DNA of 64,000 nt from Cellulosilyticum lentocellum DSM 5427 (GCF_000178835.2 NC_015275.1:1261001-1325000); one strand, 5' to 3'. Positions 52,538 to 61,469 are shown, counted from the stretch's first letter. The notes: a model not told the origin generated them from the sequence alone. Numbers and translations are program-made.

Positions 52538-52611
52538 CTTGTAACTAAGTTTCCTTTAATTACAAGGGCCGCTCTCACTACCTCTTTATTCAATCAGTAG
52601 TGAGAGCGGCC
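52538..52611 (-). promoter_or_regulatory. Leader hairpins ahead of the transposase start
   Basis: GGCCGCTCTCACTAC (52567-52581) and GTAGTGAGAGCGGCC (52597-52611) form a 15-bp stem. CTTGTAA (52538-52544) pairs with TTACAAG (52560-52566), and its stem overlaps the edge of the ribosome site at 52534-52539. Such leaders commonly restrict transposase translation from outside transcripts. Confidence 0.65.
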
Positions 52612-52644
52612 GCACATTTTCTTTGTCTTGTCAACTACTTTTTC

Positions 52645-52689
52645 AAAAAAAGATCCCTATACCATTTGATTGGTATAGAGATCTTTTTT
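52645..52689. terminator. IS-internal bidirectional terminator, right end
   Basis: A 17-18-bp stem built on CTATACC/GGTATAG and AAAAAAGATC/GATCTTTTTT, with A and T tracts on both sides. It would stop transcripts entering from the chemoreceptor side. Confidence 0.85.
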
Positions 52690-52713
52690 CGTCATCTTAA
52701 CTTAATGACATTG

Positions 52714-52723
52714 CTTCATGTGG
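52714..52723. repeat. Target site duplication, right copy
   Basis: CTTCATGTGG, the exact match of 51054-51063. Confidence 0.92.
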
Positions 52724-52737
52724 TGCACTACTTTTTT
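52724..52737. terminator. Right half of the split terminator
   Basis: TGCACTACTTTTTT, complementary to the arm at 51041-51053, now 1.67 kb away. It lies 15 bp after the chemoreceptor stop. Confidence 0.85.
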
Positions 52738-52752
52738 GATTAGTATAATCTA

Positions 52753-54756
52753 CTAGACCCTGAAGGTTTGAATAGCTTGATTAAGTGTCTCCATATTATT
52801 TTTTAAGGAATTTGCTAAATCAGACAGGTCAGAAATAACAGTTTGTTGAGTAGTTGTTAAACTACTTACTTCCTCAGTAGAAGCAGCTGACTCTTGAGTA
52901 ATAGTAGCAATACTGTTAATTTGTGTAACCATCGTTTCTTTTAAAGACTGCATGCTATTGATACTAGAGTTAATATCTTTAAGCTCACTATTCATTTGTT
53001 TAAGAATGTCAATAATATTAAAGAAAAGCTGATAAGTTTCAGAAACAACAGTTGATTGGTCTTTAATGATGGTATTTGACTGTTCTACTAATTGAGTAGT
53101 TTCATTCATTTTATTAGCAATGGTATTTAACGTATCACGTACATTGAGGGTAGAATGCTTAGATTGATCAGCTAGATTACGAACCTCATTAGCAACTACT
53201 GCAAAGCCTTTACCGGCTTCACCAACTCTGGCAGCCTCAATACTAGCATTAAGGGCAAGTAAGTTAGTTTCTTCGCTGATATTGTCTACGAGTTTCATAA
53301 TGTCCTCTATATTTTGGTTGAGAGTTTTTAATTCATTCATACTTTCGCGAATATGAGAAGACATTTGCATAGAATTAGTCATAGTAGCAGTAAGAGTATC
53401 CATAGTTGTTGCAGCAGTTTCCATCATTGTTTTAGCACCCTCAGTATTTTCTAAAAGGTGATTAGTTTTATTGGTAACAGTTTGCATACTTTCAGCAAGC
53501 GTAATCATACCTGTATTACTTTCTTGTGCATCCATAGCTTGGAGAGTAGTACCCTCTGCAATATCAGAAATAGAAGCAGCAAGTTGAGTAAAGGTTTCTA
53601 CAGATTCTGAAGTAGAACGTGAAAGAATTTTACTCGTATCTAAGGTATGTACAATAACCTGCTGAGTTTGGTTAATAAGTTTGCTCATATTAGCAATCAT
53701 AAGATTAAAGCTCTTACATAGTTGGGTTGTTTCATCACGGCCTTTTTCAGGAGCGATAACCGTCAAGTCGCCGTTCTCAGCTTTTTTCATCAATCCCATT
53801 AGGTGAATAATTGGATTTGAAAGACGCTTGGCTAATAGATAACCAAGACCAATTGCAAGTAAAATAGTAATAATAACAAGAATAATAACCATGACAATAG
53901 CTGTATTAAGTTGTGAAGTTAAGGATTTTTCAGGTGCTTGTACAATGACCTTCCAACCATTAGAAAGACTAGCATATGAGAATAAATAGTTTGATAAATC
54001 GATTGTCTGGTTAAAAGAACCTAAGGTGGACTCACTAGAAAGATTGTTAGTAATAGAGTCATTTAAGTGAGAGACACTATCATTGGAAGTATAAAGCACT
54101 TCATTATTCTCATCTACAAGGAAGATGAGAGAATTATCTAGAAGTGTCATATTACCTAAATAATCAAAAATACTCTTTAAGTTAACATCTACATATACTG
54201 TATATTGAGCATTATGATCAAAGTCAGTATAGGTTTGGAAAACTACCATATGATCATTTGGTGTATTTTCTGTAGCAGTCCAAGTAAAGCTTCCCGTTTG
54301 GACAGTCTCTCCTAATAATTTGATTTCATCTTCAGTTAAATAAGGAATTTTACCAATAGGAAGTTTTGTTTTAGTTGAAGTGATATAAACATTAGAAACA
54401 TTATGGTCCAGTTCTTGAAAATATACAATTTGTGATTGAATCTTTTCAAGGGCATTAGTTTGTTTTCTAACATCACCTGAGTGATAATCTCTTAATAAAC
54501 CACTTTGAGATAAATCAGAAATAGTAAATTGTGTAACATTTTTTTCTACATCCTTAGTATAGGTGTCTAAATTACTAGCGGCTTGTTTAACGAGCTCTAA
54601 GGTGAGTTTACTACTAGTAGCACTCAGTGCATTTTTAGAAGCAGAAGTAAAAACAATAGCTAGAATAAACAAAGGAAGTAGTGCAAAACATATAAACATA
54701 ATAATAAGTTTATATTTAATAGAAAAAGTGTAGTTAAGATGCTTAGTTTTTTTCAT
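52753..54756 (-). CDS. Methyl-accepting chemotaxis protein
   Basis: This 667-residue chemoreceptor has a membrane helix (about 14-37), a large extracellular domain (about 40-285, dCache-like) and a second helix (about 286-310). A HAMP domain follows (about 311-365), then the cytoplasmic signalling coiled coil. The conserved hairpin tip reads [20 protein letters not shown] followed by [17 protein letters not shown]. Residues after this form the descending arm and end without a CheR-docking pentapeptide that I can see. The ligand is unknown. CheW and CheV genes elsewhere in the window suggest a dispersed chemotaxis set. Confidence 0.94.
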   Translation of the reverse strand: MKKTKHLNYTFSIKYKLIIMFICFALLPLFILAIVFTSASKNALSATSSKLTLELVKQAASNLDTYTKDVEKNVTQFTISDLSQSGLLRDYHSGDVRKQTNALEKIQSQIVYFQELDHNVSNVYITSTKTKLPIGKIPYLTEDEIKLLGETVQTGSFTWTATENTPNDHMVVFQTYTDFDHNAQYTVYVDVNLKSIFDYLGNMTLLDNSLIFLVDENNEVLYTSNDSVSHLNDSITNNLSSESTLGSFNQTIDLSNYLFSYASLSNGWKVIVQAPEKSLTSQLNTAIVMVIILVIITILLAIGLGYLLAKRLSNPIIHLMGLMKKAENGDLTVIAPEKGRDETTQLCKSFNLMIANMSKLINQTQQVIVHTLDTSKILSRSTSESVETFTQLAASISDIAEGTTLQAMDAQESNTGMITLAESMQTVTNKTNHLLENTEGAKTMMETAATTMDTLTATMTNSMQMSSHIRESMNELKTLNQNIEDIMKLVDNISEETNLLALNASIEAARVGEAGKGFAVVANEVRNLADQSKHSTLNVRDTLNTIANKMNETTQLVEQSNTIIKDQSTVVSETYQLFFNIIDILKQMNSELKDINSSINSMQSLKETMVTQINSIATITQESAASTEEVSSLTTTQQTVISDLSDLANSLKNNMETLNQAIQTFRV

Positions 54757-54957
54757 AGATTAAACCTCCCTTAAGTCGTCATAACTATTTTAACACAAAC
54801 ATAATTTGGAAAACTAAATAATAGTCATAAAATACTAGAAAAGGGGGAGGTTGTAACAAGAAAAGTAAAAAGTGCTATATTAACAACAATAAATGACAAG
54901 AAATGAGTAAAAAATATAATAAAGCGTAGGAATAATAAAGCGAAATATAAGAATAAT

Positions 54958-54986
54958 AAAAAGCGAACCATTAAGTTCGCTTTTTT
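54958..54986. terminator. Terminator of the anchored FMN-bind-like gene
   Basis: AAAAAGCGAAC (54958-54968) pairs with GTTCGCTTTTTT (54975-54986). It is symmetric and works on either strand; it lies 30 bp after the minus-strand gene. Confidence 0.85.
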
Positions 54987-55015
54987 ATTAGATAAATTTA
55001 CTAAAAGGATAAGAA

Positions 55016-55672
55016 TTAGTTGGTACTAGCTGTCGTATCATTACTAACATTGGCATCGACACTAGTGTTAGTGTCAGCATTGTTAGAAGTAGCAGCTTCA
55101 GCATTGTCTGGAACTACGATATTATCTGTAGTAGCTGTGTTATCTAATAGAGTATCGTCTGCGAATTCATCAACAAAAATATCTTCTTCAGCATTATCTC
55201 CAGTTGAAGCAGCTGAAGGTGTTAAATCCAGTTTTTCATAAGTAGAGGTAATAGAAGCGTTGTCATTGTCTGATAATGCTACTTTAACTGCATCCATTAA
55301 CATATTAGTTGCAGAAGAAGTATTAGCATTAGAAGGTAGCTCTAAGGATTGGGTAGTAGTAATATAAGTATTTACATAATCAATACCAGATACTAGATCT
55401 TTATAAAGCGTAGTTGATGATTCATCTAAGCCAGATAAAGCTACAGAAGAAATAGTATGATCTTTTACTTCTACTACTAAATCCATTTGGGCATCAGATA
55501 ATGTGATGCCAGCTATGTATTTACCATCTTGATAAGTATCAGACGGAGCAAAAGTTTGTGTTGTCTTATTCTTTATTAGTAAGAAAACAAATAAAGCAAT
55601 GACAACTAAGAAAATGAGGATTGGAATTCTAAGATCTTTGAGTTTGATAACCATGAATTTAGGACTAGACAT
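55016..55672 (-). CDS. Membrane-anchored FMN-bind-like protein with acidic Asn/Thr-rich tail
   Basis: I recognise the fold only tentatively. The 218-residue protein has one N-terminal membrane helix (about 14-33). An outside domain (about 45-135) has the pattern YQDGKYIAGITLSD, a VEVKDHTISSVAL strand pair and MLMDAVKVAL, which resembles the FMN_bind domain. The SGATxTS motif that accepts covalent FMN reads ANTSSATNM here, so flavin attachment is doubtful. The last 75 residues are Asp/Thr/Asn/Ala-rich and look disordered. AGGAGGG precedes the ATG. Confidence 0.65.
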   Translation of the reverse strand: MSSPKFMVIKLKDLRIPILIFLVVIALFVFLLIKNKTTQTFAPSDTYQDGKYIAGITLSDAQMDLVVEVKDHTISSVALSGLDESSTTLYKDLVSGIDYVNTYITTTQSLELPSNANTSSATNMLMDAVKVALSDNDNASITSTYEKLDLTPSAASTGDNAEEDIFVDEFADDTLLDNTATTDNIVVPDNAEAATSNNADTNTSVDANVSNDTTASTN

Positions 55673-55893
55673 TAATGACCCTCCTTTTTAAAATAAGATG
55701 TCCTACTACATATATATGGACGAGGTCTTTATTATATGCAAAATAAAAAATAAATTTTGGACTAAAAAATAGAAATAGTGTGATTTCCAAAAAGTAAATA
55801 TTATCCTAATGGGAATAGTTGTCAGAGTAAAGCAAAATATGATAAGATAAGCTTAAAATAAGGTTTTACTTATAAGAAAGAAGGACTAAAATA

Positions 55894-56574
55894 ATGAACA
55901 TTTCACAAACAATTGACCACACTCTTTTAAGAGCAACTGCCACAGAAGCTGAAATTAAAGCTATTTGCGAAGAAGCCATAGCTTATCAATTTAAGACAGT
56001 ATGTGTGCCTACTTGTTATGTACCTATAGCAGCAGATTTGTTAGAAGGAACAGACATAGGTATTACAACAGTAGTAGGCTTCCCTCTTGGTAATGAAACA
56101 GCGGCTACTAAAGCGTTTCAAGCAAAAGAAGCAGTTGTAAATGGAGCAAGCGATATTGATACGGTTATTAATATAGGAGCCCTTAAGGATGAAAAATATG
56201 ACTATGTTCAATTTGATATTGAAGAGGTTGTAAAAGCAGCTAAAGCAGCAGATCCAAAGACAATTGTGAAGGTTATTATTGAAACTTGTTATTTAACAAA
56301 AGAAGAAATTATAAAAGCAACAGAAATTGTTATGGCAGCTGGGGCTGATTTCGTTAAGACCTCAACTGGTTTTGGAACAGGCGGTGCCACTTTAGAAGAT
56401 GTTAAATTAATGAAACAAACAGCAGGTAATCAAATACAAGTAAAAGCTTCAGGTGGTATTAGTGATGCAGAGACTGCAAACGCTATGATTGAAGCTGGCG
56501 CTACAAGACTGGGCGTAAGCAAAAGCATTGCTATTGTTACAGGGCAAAAAGTAACAGATGATGGTTCTTACTAA
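55894..56574 (+). CDS. deoC: Deoxyribose-phosphate aldolase
   Basis: DeoC splits 2-deoxyribose-5-phosphate into acetaldehyde and glyceraldehyde-3-phosphate in nucleoside salvage. The 226-residue protein starts ISQTIDHTLLRATATEAEIK and has VVGFPLG. The Schiff-base K155 is in FVKTSTGFGTGGAT and the second active-site lysine K184 is in VKASGGI. Length is normal (220-260). It is not linked to other deo genes here and has its own terminator. Confidence 0.96.
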   Translation: MNISQTIDHTLLRATATEAEIKAICEEAIAYQFKTVCVPTCYVPIAADLLEGTDIGITTVVGFPLGNETAATKAFQAKEAVVNGASDIDTVINIGALKDEKYDYVQFDIEEVVKAAKAADPKTIVKVIIETCYLTKEEIIKATEIVMAAGADFVKTSTGFGTGGATLEDVKLMKQTAGNQIQVKASGGISDAETANAMIEAGATRLGVSKSIAIVTGQKVTDDGSY

Positions 56575-56606
56575 TATAAAAGGTTTTTTAGTTGATAGGA
56601 ATAATG

Positions 56607-56650
56607 AAAAACATATCAAGCACCTTATAAAGTGTTTGATATGTTTTTTT
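56607..56650 (+). terminator. Terminator after deoC
   Basis: AAACATATCAAGCAC (56609-56623) pairs with GTGTTTGATATGTTT (56632-56646) with one G-T, followed by T4. Confidence 0.88.
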
Positions 56651-56771
56651 ATTATTTAAAAATGATTATAATTTTGTTGTATTTCTAACATCAATAAGTG
56701 ATAGAGGCTTTTGTGTGAGGGGAGCTCAATGCTTTTTATAGAATAAATTGACAAGAATTGCAGAAGATTAA

Positions 56772-56800
56772 TTGAAATAAACAATTAATTAAAGTATAAT
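56772..56800 (+). promoter_or_regulatory. Promoter of cheV
   Basis: TTGAAA (56772-56777) and TATAAT (56795-56800) with 17-bp spacing, 92 bp before the ATG. It resembles sigma-A, not the sigma-D promoters often used by motility genes. Confidence 0.65.
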
Positions 56801-56892
56801 TTAAATTATAAAGAATAGATGAATAATGCTGTTTTGATGAAGGTAAAAACAACTAGGTTATAGTTATGATTAAAGGATGAGGAAGTGAAACC

Positions 56893-57795
56893 ATGAAAGA
56901 ATCAGTTTTATTAGATGTAGGAACTGGAGAATTAGAAGTTATTGTTTTTTTAGTTAATAATAATCGCTACTGTATTAATGTACTTAAAGCAAGAGAGATT
57001 ATACAATTAAATGATGTAAGGCCTTCAACTGATAGCAGTCAAAATATCTTAGGTATTACTAATGTAAGAGATAAAGTAATGACTGTTATTGATTTAAGTT
57101 ACATATTAGATAAAAAACCAACTGAAGTTACAAATAAAAAAATGGCGCTTGTATGTGAGTTTAATAGAAAACAAGTAATGTTCGCTGTAGATAGCATAGA
57201 AGGTATTCGTCGTGTGAAGTGGTCAGATATTACAAAGCCTGATCAATTATTAAGAGGTTCATTATCTGTAGGAAATATTTTAACTGAAGAAGGCATTTTA
57301 TTAATGTTAGACTTTGAAAAGATTATTACTGATATTTCTAAAGAAGAAAACCCATATATAAGGGGTCAAAAGGAAATTGTTAAAAAATCAGAAAGAGCTA
57401 GCAAAAAAATTTATATGGCAGATGATTCAAAAACCATAAGAACTTTATTACAATCTGTACTAGAATCTGCAGGATATACGAATATTCATAGCTTTGATAA
57501 TGGCCAAGAAGTACTAGATGCATTAAGTAAACTTAAGCAAGAACAAGGTGCTGGATTTAAAAAAGAGGTGGATCTCTTAATTACAGATATAGAAATGCCA
57601 ATTCTAGATGGGCATACAGTAACTCGTAGAATTAAAGAAGATAATATATTATGCGAATTACCTGTTATTATTTTCTCTTCTCTTATTTCAGATGAGCTTT
57701 ATCATAAGGGAGAAGCAGTAGGGGCAGATGCACAAATTAGTAAACCATCTATCCATGAATTAGTAGATGCCGTTGACCGTTTAGTATTTAAATAA
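56893..57795 (+). CDS. cheV: Chemotaxis adaptor CheV (CheW domain plus receiver)
   Basis: CheV couples receptors to CheA and tunes adaptation through phosphorylation of its receiver domain. The 300-residue protein has a CheW domain (about 10-160) with EVIVFLVNNNRYCINVLKA, GITNVRDKVMTVIDLSYIL and FAVDSIEGIRRV. The receiver domain (about 172-298) has MADDSKTIRTL, the phosphoacceptor D232 in LLITDIEMPILDG and ISKPSIHEL. Both domains look intact. It is alone with its own promoter. Confidence 0.95.
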   Translation: MKESVLLDVGTGELEVIVFLVNNNRYCINVLKAREIIQLNDVRPSTDSSQNILGITNVRDKVMTVIDLSYILDKKPTEVTNKKMALVCEFNRKQVMFAVDSIEGIRRVKWSDITKPDQLLRGSLSVGNILTEEGILLMLDFEKIITDISKEENPYIRGQKEIVKKSERASKKIYMADDSKTIRTLLQSVLESAGYTNIHSFDNGQEVLDALSKLKQEQGAGFKKEVDLLITDIEMPILDGHTVTRRIKEDNILCELPVIIFSSLISDELYHKGEAVGADAQISKPSIHELVDAVDRLVFK

Positions 57796-57812
57796 GCTAT
57801 GAATTTTAAGGC

Positions 57813-57840
57813 TTGACTAAAAGGGAAACTTTGATAAAAT
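57813..57840 (+). promoter_or_regulatory. Promoter of the hisS-aspS T-box transcript
   Basis: TTGACT (57813-57818) and TAAAAT (57835-57840), 16-bp spacing, just ahead of the T-box leader. Confidence 0.65.
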
Positions 57841-57847
57841 ATAAGAT

Positions 57848-58081
57848 AATACAAATACATCTATGATGAGAAGAAGTATAATCTTAACTCCAGAGAGTAA
57901 GCATTTAGCTGAGAGCTTACATGAGATTAGAAGACATCTCGGAGAGAACTCTTGAAATAGTAGTAGGGAGTAACGTTTAAGCCCCGTTATCGGCTAAAGA
58001 AGAGCAAAGACTTAAGGTCTTTGAAACAGGGTGGCAACACGGTTATATCGTCCCTGACAATTATGTCAGGGGCGTTTTTTA
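57848..58081 (+). promoter_or_regulatory. T-box riboswitch of hisS-aspS, specifier GAC (Asp)
   Basis: The leader has the T-box order. Stem I has the distal hairpin GTAAGC/GCTTAC (57897-57920) and the GAA-NNN-A specifier context at 57930-57936, where the codon is GAC (57933-57935). Stem II with a TAACG/CGTTA pseudoknot region and stem III AAAGAC/GTCTTT follow. The T-box sequence AGGGTGGCAACACGG is at 58028-58042. The UGGN bulge reads TGGC, expecting a tRNA with G73. tRNA-Asp has G73; the tRNA-His in this window has C73. An intrinsic terminator follows at 58049. Confidence 0.9.
58049..58081 (+). terminator. T-box intrinsic terminator
   Basis: CGTCCCTGACA (58049-58059) pairs with TGTCAGGGGCG (58064-58074), then T6. 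It forms when charged tRNA leaves the antiterminator unsupported. Confidence 0.92.
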
Positions 58082-58201
58082 TTGCCCTAAAAAGGAAAAA
58101 TTTTCTGAAGGTGTATAATAAATATGTGTTAAAAAATAGCCGCTTATGTAAATAATTATAGTAAATACTATTTAAGATGTGAAAACAGAAAGGAGTAACT
58201 T

Positions 58202-59467
58202 ATGGAACTTCGTGCCCTTAAAGGAACAAAAGATATTTACGGAGAAGAAATGAGAAAATGGTTGGATGTAGAACAAATCATTAGAAATTTATGTGATGAT
58301 TTTGGCTTTAACCAAATTAGAACACCAATGTTTGAGTTTACAGACCTTTTTGCAAGAGGAGTAGGTGAAACAACAGATATTGTTAATAAGGAAATGTATT
58401 CCTTCGTTGACAAAGGAGAAAACCGTATTACCCTTAAACCAGAAAGTACAGCAGCAGTTGTACGTGCTTTCTTAGAGCATAGTATGTTTGCTGATACACA
58501 ACCTACAAAGCTTTATTATATTTCTCCAACTTTCCGTTATGAAAGACCACAAGCAGGTCGTCAAAGACAGTTCCACCAATTTGGAGTAGAAATGTTTGGT
58601 ACAGACTCGCCAACAGCAGATGCAGAGGTTATTGCTATTGGTCATACATTACTAAAACGTTTAGGCATTAATAAAGTAGAGCTTCATATTAACTCTCTTG
58701 GTGGCCCAGAATGTAGAAAGAAATATAACGAGAGTTTAAAAGCTTTCTTAAACACAAAGAAAGAACACCTTTGTGAGCTTTGCCAGGAAAGAATGGATAA
58801 AAATCCACTTCGTGTACTAGATTGTAAAAATCCACAGTGTCAAGAGCACTTAAAAGGTGCACCAACTGTACTTGAAAACTTAGGTGAAGAGTGCCGTGCA
58901 CACTTTGAAACCCTTCAAAAGCTTTTAACTGCTATGGAAATTCCATTTGTAGTAGACCCGGGTATTGTTCGTGGCCTTGACTACTATACTAAAACTGTAT
59001 TTGAATTTATCTCTAATGATATCGGAGCACAAGGTACGGTATGTGGTGGTGGCCGTTATGACCGTTTAGTAGATGAAATAGGTGGTAAACACGTACCTGC
59101 GGTAGGCTTTGGAGCAGGGATGGAGCGTCTTATTATTGTAAGAGATGCAGAAAATAATGCACCATTAGCGCCAGCAATGCGTGATCTTTTTATTGGTTAT
59201 CGCGGTGATGAAGCCATGATGGAAGCGTTCAAACTCGTTAATGCACTTCGTCAAGAAGGTATTAGTGCAGAAAGTGACCATCTTCAAAGAAGCATCAAAG
59301 CTCAAATGAAGTTTGCTAACAAAATTAATGCGCGCTACTCAGCTATCATTGGAGAAAGTGAGCTTGAAAATGGCGAAATTCAGCTTAAAGAAATGGAATC
59401 AGGGGATAGTGTAACAGTACCAATGAGCCAATTCGTTCAAATGTTTAGCAATATCATCAAGAAATAA
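58202..59467 (+). CDS. hisS: Histidyl-tRNA synthetase
   Basis: HisRS charges tRNA-His. The 421-residue class II synthetase has motif 1 around QIRTPMFEFTDLFARGVGE, motif 2 in YYISPTFRYERPQAGRQRQF, the histidine-specific GLDYYTKTVFEF and motif 3 in AVGFGAGMERLI. The C-terminal anticodon-binding domain covers about 325-420. A four-cysteine cluster (CELCQERM ... CKNPQCQEH, about residues 189-220) is typical of bacterial HisRS. It is behind the T-box leader and upstream of aspS, as in B. subtilis. Confidence 0.97.
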   Translation: MELRALKGTKDIYGEEMRKWLDVEQIIRNLCDDFGFNQIRTPMFEFTDLFARGVGETTDIVNKEMYSFVDKGENRITLKPESTAAVVRAFLEHSMFADTQPTKLYYISPTFRYERPQAGRQRQFHQFGVEMFGTDSPTADAEVIAIGHTLLKRLGINKVELHINSLGGPECRKKYNESLKAFLNTKKEHLCELCQERMDKNPLRVLDCKNPQCQEHLKGAPTVLENLGEECRAHFETLQKLLTAMEIPFVVDPGIVRGLDYYTKTVFEFISNDIGAQGTVCGGGRYDRLVDEIGGKHVPAVGFGAGMERLIIVRDAENNAPLAPAMRDLFIGYRGDEAMMEAFKLVNALRQEGISAESDHLQRSIKAQMKFANKINARYSAIIGESELENGEIQLKEMESGDSVTVPMSQFVQMFSNIIKK

Positions 59468-59517
59468 TAGTGAAGAATGAGAATGAAGAATAAAGAACAA
59501 TTATTGAAAGTCATTTT

Positions 59518-59560
59518 AATAAACAATTATTAATGCTTCATTATTAATTGTTTATTTTTA
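59518..59560 (+). repeat. Hairpin between hisS and aspS
   Basis: An 18-bp arm (59518-59535) pairs with 59539-59556 with one mismatch, followed by TTTTA. The stem is almost all A-T, so it is a weak terminator that could reduce read-through to aspS. Confidence 0.55.
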
Positions 59561-59584
59561 CCAATAACATAGGAGGATTAGAAT

Positions 59585-61387
59585 ATGTCAGAATCAATGC
59601 ATGGTTTAAAAAGAACTCATCGTTGTACAGAACTTAGTGCTGCTAATGTAGGCCAAGAAGTTATTGTCATGGGATGGGTACAAAGAAGAAGAAATTTAGG
59701 TCAAATTTTATTTATCACACTTCGTGATCGTTCAGGCCTTTTACAATTATCTTTTAATGAAAATACAGAGAAAGAGCTTTTTGAAAAAGCTGAAACACTT
59801 AGAAGTGAATATGTAATTGCAGCTCGTGGGATAGTAGTATCTCGTGGTGCTGATGCTAATAAGTCAATGCAAACGGGTGATATCGAAATAGATGTTAAAG
59901 AACTTCGTATTCTTTCAGAAGCAGAAACAACACCTTTTGAAATCCTAGAAGACATTGATACAAAAGAAGAACTTCGTTTAAAATATCGTTACCTTGACCT
60001 TAGAAGACCAGATATGCAAAAAAATCTTATTCTTCGTAGTAAGGTAACACAAAGTGTAAGACGTTTCCTTGAAACAGAAGGTTTCCTTGAAATTGAAACA
60101 CCAATTATGCAAAAATCAACACCAGAAGGTGCTCGTGATTATTTAGTACCATCACGTGTACACCCAGGTAACTTCTATGCGTTACCTCAATCACCACAGT
60201 TATTTAAACAGTTATTAATGGTATCTGGTTTTGACCGTTACTTCCAAATTGCGAAATGCTTCCGTGATGAAGACCTGCGTGCAGACAGACAACCAGAGTT
60301 TACACAAATCGATATGGAACTTTCTTTCGTAGAGCCAGAGGATGTTATGGCTGTTAATGAAAGATTAATTCAAACTGTATTTAAAGAAGCTTTAGATGTG
60401 GATGTACAACTTCCAATTCAAAAAATGACTTATAAGGAAGCTATGGATCGTTTTGGGTCCGATAAACCAGATCTTCGTTTTGGAGTAGAACTTCAGGACC
60501 TTACAGAAGTAGTAAAAGGCTGTGGTTTTGCTGTATTTGAAAATGCTATTGCAAATGGTGGGACAGTAAGAGCTATCAATGCAAAAGGTATGGGAGACTT
60601 AGGCCGTAAACAAATTGATGCTTTAGTTAAATATGGACAAGACTTTGGTGCAAAAGGTGTAGCTTGGCATCAAATAAAAACAGATGGAGAAGAAAAATCT
60701 TCATTTGCTAAATTCTTAAGTGAGAAGACACTTGCTGCAATTAAAGAAAAAATGAGCGTTGATAAGGATGACTTAATCTTAATTGTAGCTGACAAACCAT
60801 CAGTAGTTTTTGCTGCACTTGGGGCTTTAAGACTTGAAGTAGCTAGAAGACTTGACCTTATCAATCAAGATGAATTTAGATTCGTATGGATTACAGAATT
60901 CCCACTTCTTGAGTATGATGAAGAAGCAGGCAGATTCGTAGCAATGCACCACCCATTCACTATGCCAATGGATGAAGACTTAGAGATGATGGAAACAAAT
61001 CCTGGGGCTGTAAGAGCAAAAGCTTATGACCTTGCATTAAATGGTTGTGAACTTGGTGGTGGAAGTATCCGTATTTACCAAAATGACGTTCAAAAAAGAA
61101 TGTTTAACCTTTTAGGCTTCACAGACGAACAAGCAGAAGAACGCTTTGGCTTCTTATTAAATGCTTTCAAATATGGTGTGCCACCACACGGCGGACTTGC
61201 ATTTGGTCTTGACCGTATGATTATGCTTATGTGTAAGGCTGATAGCATCCGTGATGTTATTGCCTTCCCTAAAGTAAAAGATGCAAGTTGTTTAATGACA
61301 AATGCACCAGATGTAGTAGACCAAAAACAATTAGATGAGTTAGCACTTGTCATTGTAGAAAAACAAGAAGAAGTAATAGAAGAATAA
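59585..61387 (+). CDS. aspS: Aspartyl-tRNA synthetase
   Basis: AspRS charges tRNA-Asp. The 600-residue bacterial-type enzyme has the N-terminal OB fold opening LKRTHRCTELSAANVGQEV with GWVQRRRNLGQILF. Motif 2 is in KCFRDEDLRADRQPEFTQID, a GAD insertion domain covers about 285-410, and motif 3 is in GLAFGLDRMIMLM. Length fits the bacterial type. AGGAGG precedes the ATG. It lies 117 bp after hisS and probably shares its T-box transcript. Confidence 0.97.
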   Translation: MSESMHGLKRTHRCTELSAANVGQEVIVMGWVQRRRNLGQILFITLRDRSGLLQLSFNENTEKELFEKAETLRSEYVIAARGIVVSRGADANKSMQTGDIEIDVKELRILSEAETTPFEILEDIDTKEELRLKYRYLDLRRPDMQKNLILRSKVTQSVRRFLETEGFLEIETPIMQKSTPEGARDYLVPSRVHPGNFYALPQSPQLFKQLLMVSGFDRYFQIAKCFRDEDLRADRQPEFTQIDMELSFVEPEDVMAVNERLIQTVFKEALDVDVQLPIQKMTYKEAMDRFGSDKPDLRFGVELQDLTEVVKGCGFAVFENAIANGGTVRAINAKGMGDLGRKQIDALVKYGQDFGAKGVAWHQIKTDGEEKSSFAKFLSEKTLAAIKEKMSVDKDDLILIVADKPSVVFAALGALRLEVARRLDLINQDEFRFVWITEFPLLEYDEEAGRFVAMHHPFTMPMDEDLEMMETNPGAVRAKAYDLALNGCELGGGSIRIYQNDVQKRMFNLLGFTDEQAEERFGFLLNAFKYGVPPHGGLAFGLDRMIMLMCKADSIRDVIAFPKVKDASCLMTNAPDVVDQKQLDELALVIVEKQEEVIEE

Positions 61388-61397
61388 ACAGACTAAT

Positions 61398-61442
61398 AAA
61401 GGCTATTTAAGGGATAGGAAGCTGTCCCTTAAATAGCCTTTT
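61398..61442. terminator. Bidirectional terminator between aspS and the amylase gene
   Basis: AAAGGCTATTTAAGGGA (61398-61414) is exactly complementary to TCCCTTAAATAGCCTTT (61425-61441). It serves aspS on the plus strand and may serve the convergent amylase gene. Confidence 0.88.
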
Positions 61443-61469
61443 AGATTGAAGTAAAAAGTCTCTAGATGA

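Larger units (their letters stand above)
51064..52713 (-). mobile_element. Complete IS4-family insertion sequence (IS231-like)
   Basis: The element is 1650 bp. Its ends are 17-bp inverted repeats: CAATGTCATTAAGTTAA at 51064-51080 and its complement at 52697-52713. It is flanked by a 10-bp direct repeat. It carries one transposase gene on the minus strand, internal hairpins near both ends (51106-51144 and 52645-52689) and two hairpins ahead of the transposase start. Size, ends and target length fit the IS231 group. The intact frame and exact target repeat suggest a recent insertion. Confidence 0.95.

Noticed and set aside
51041-52737. Longer IS inverted repeats including GTAGTGCA
   Set aside because: The 10-mer between this outer pair and the inner 17-bp repeat is a direct repeat, so the outer arms belong to the target and not to the IS.
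57933-57937. Dual Asp/His specifier (GAC overlapping CAT) in the T-box
   Set aside because: The TGGC bulge needs G73, which tRNA-His here lacks, so I read the T-box as Asp-specific.
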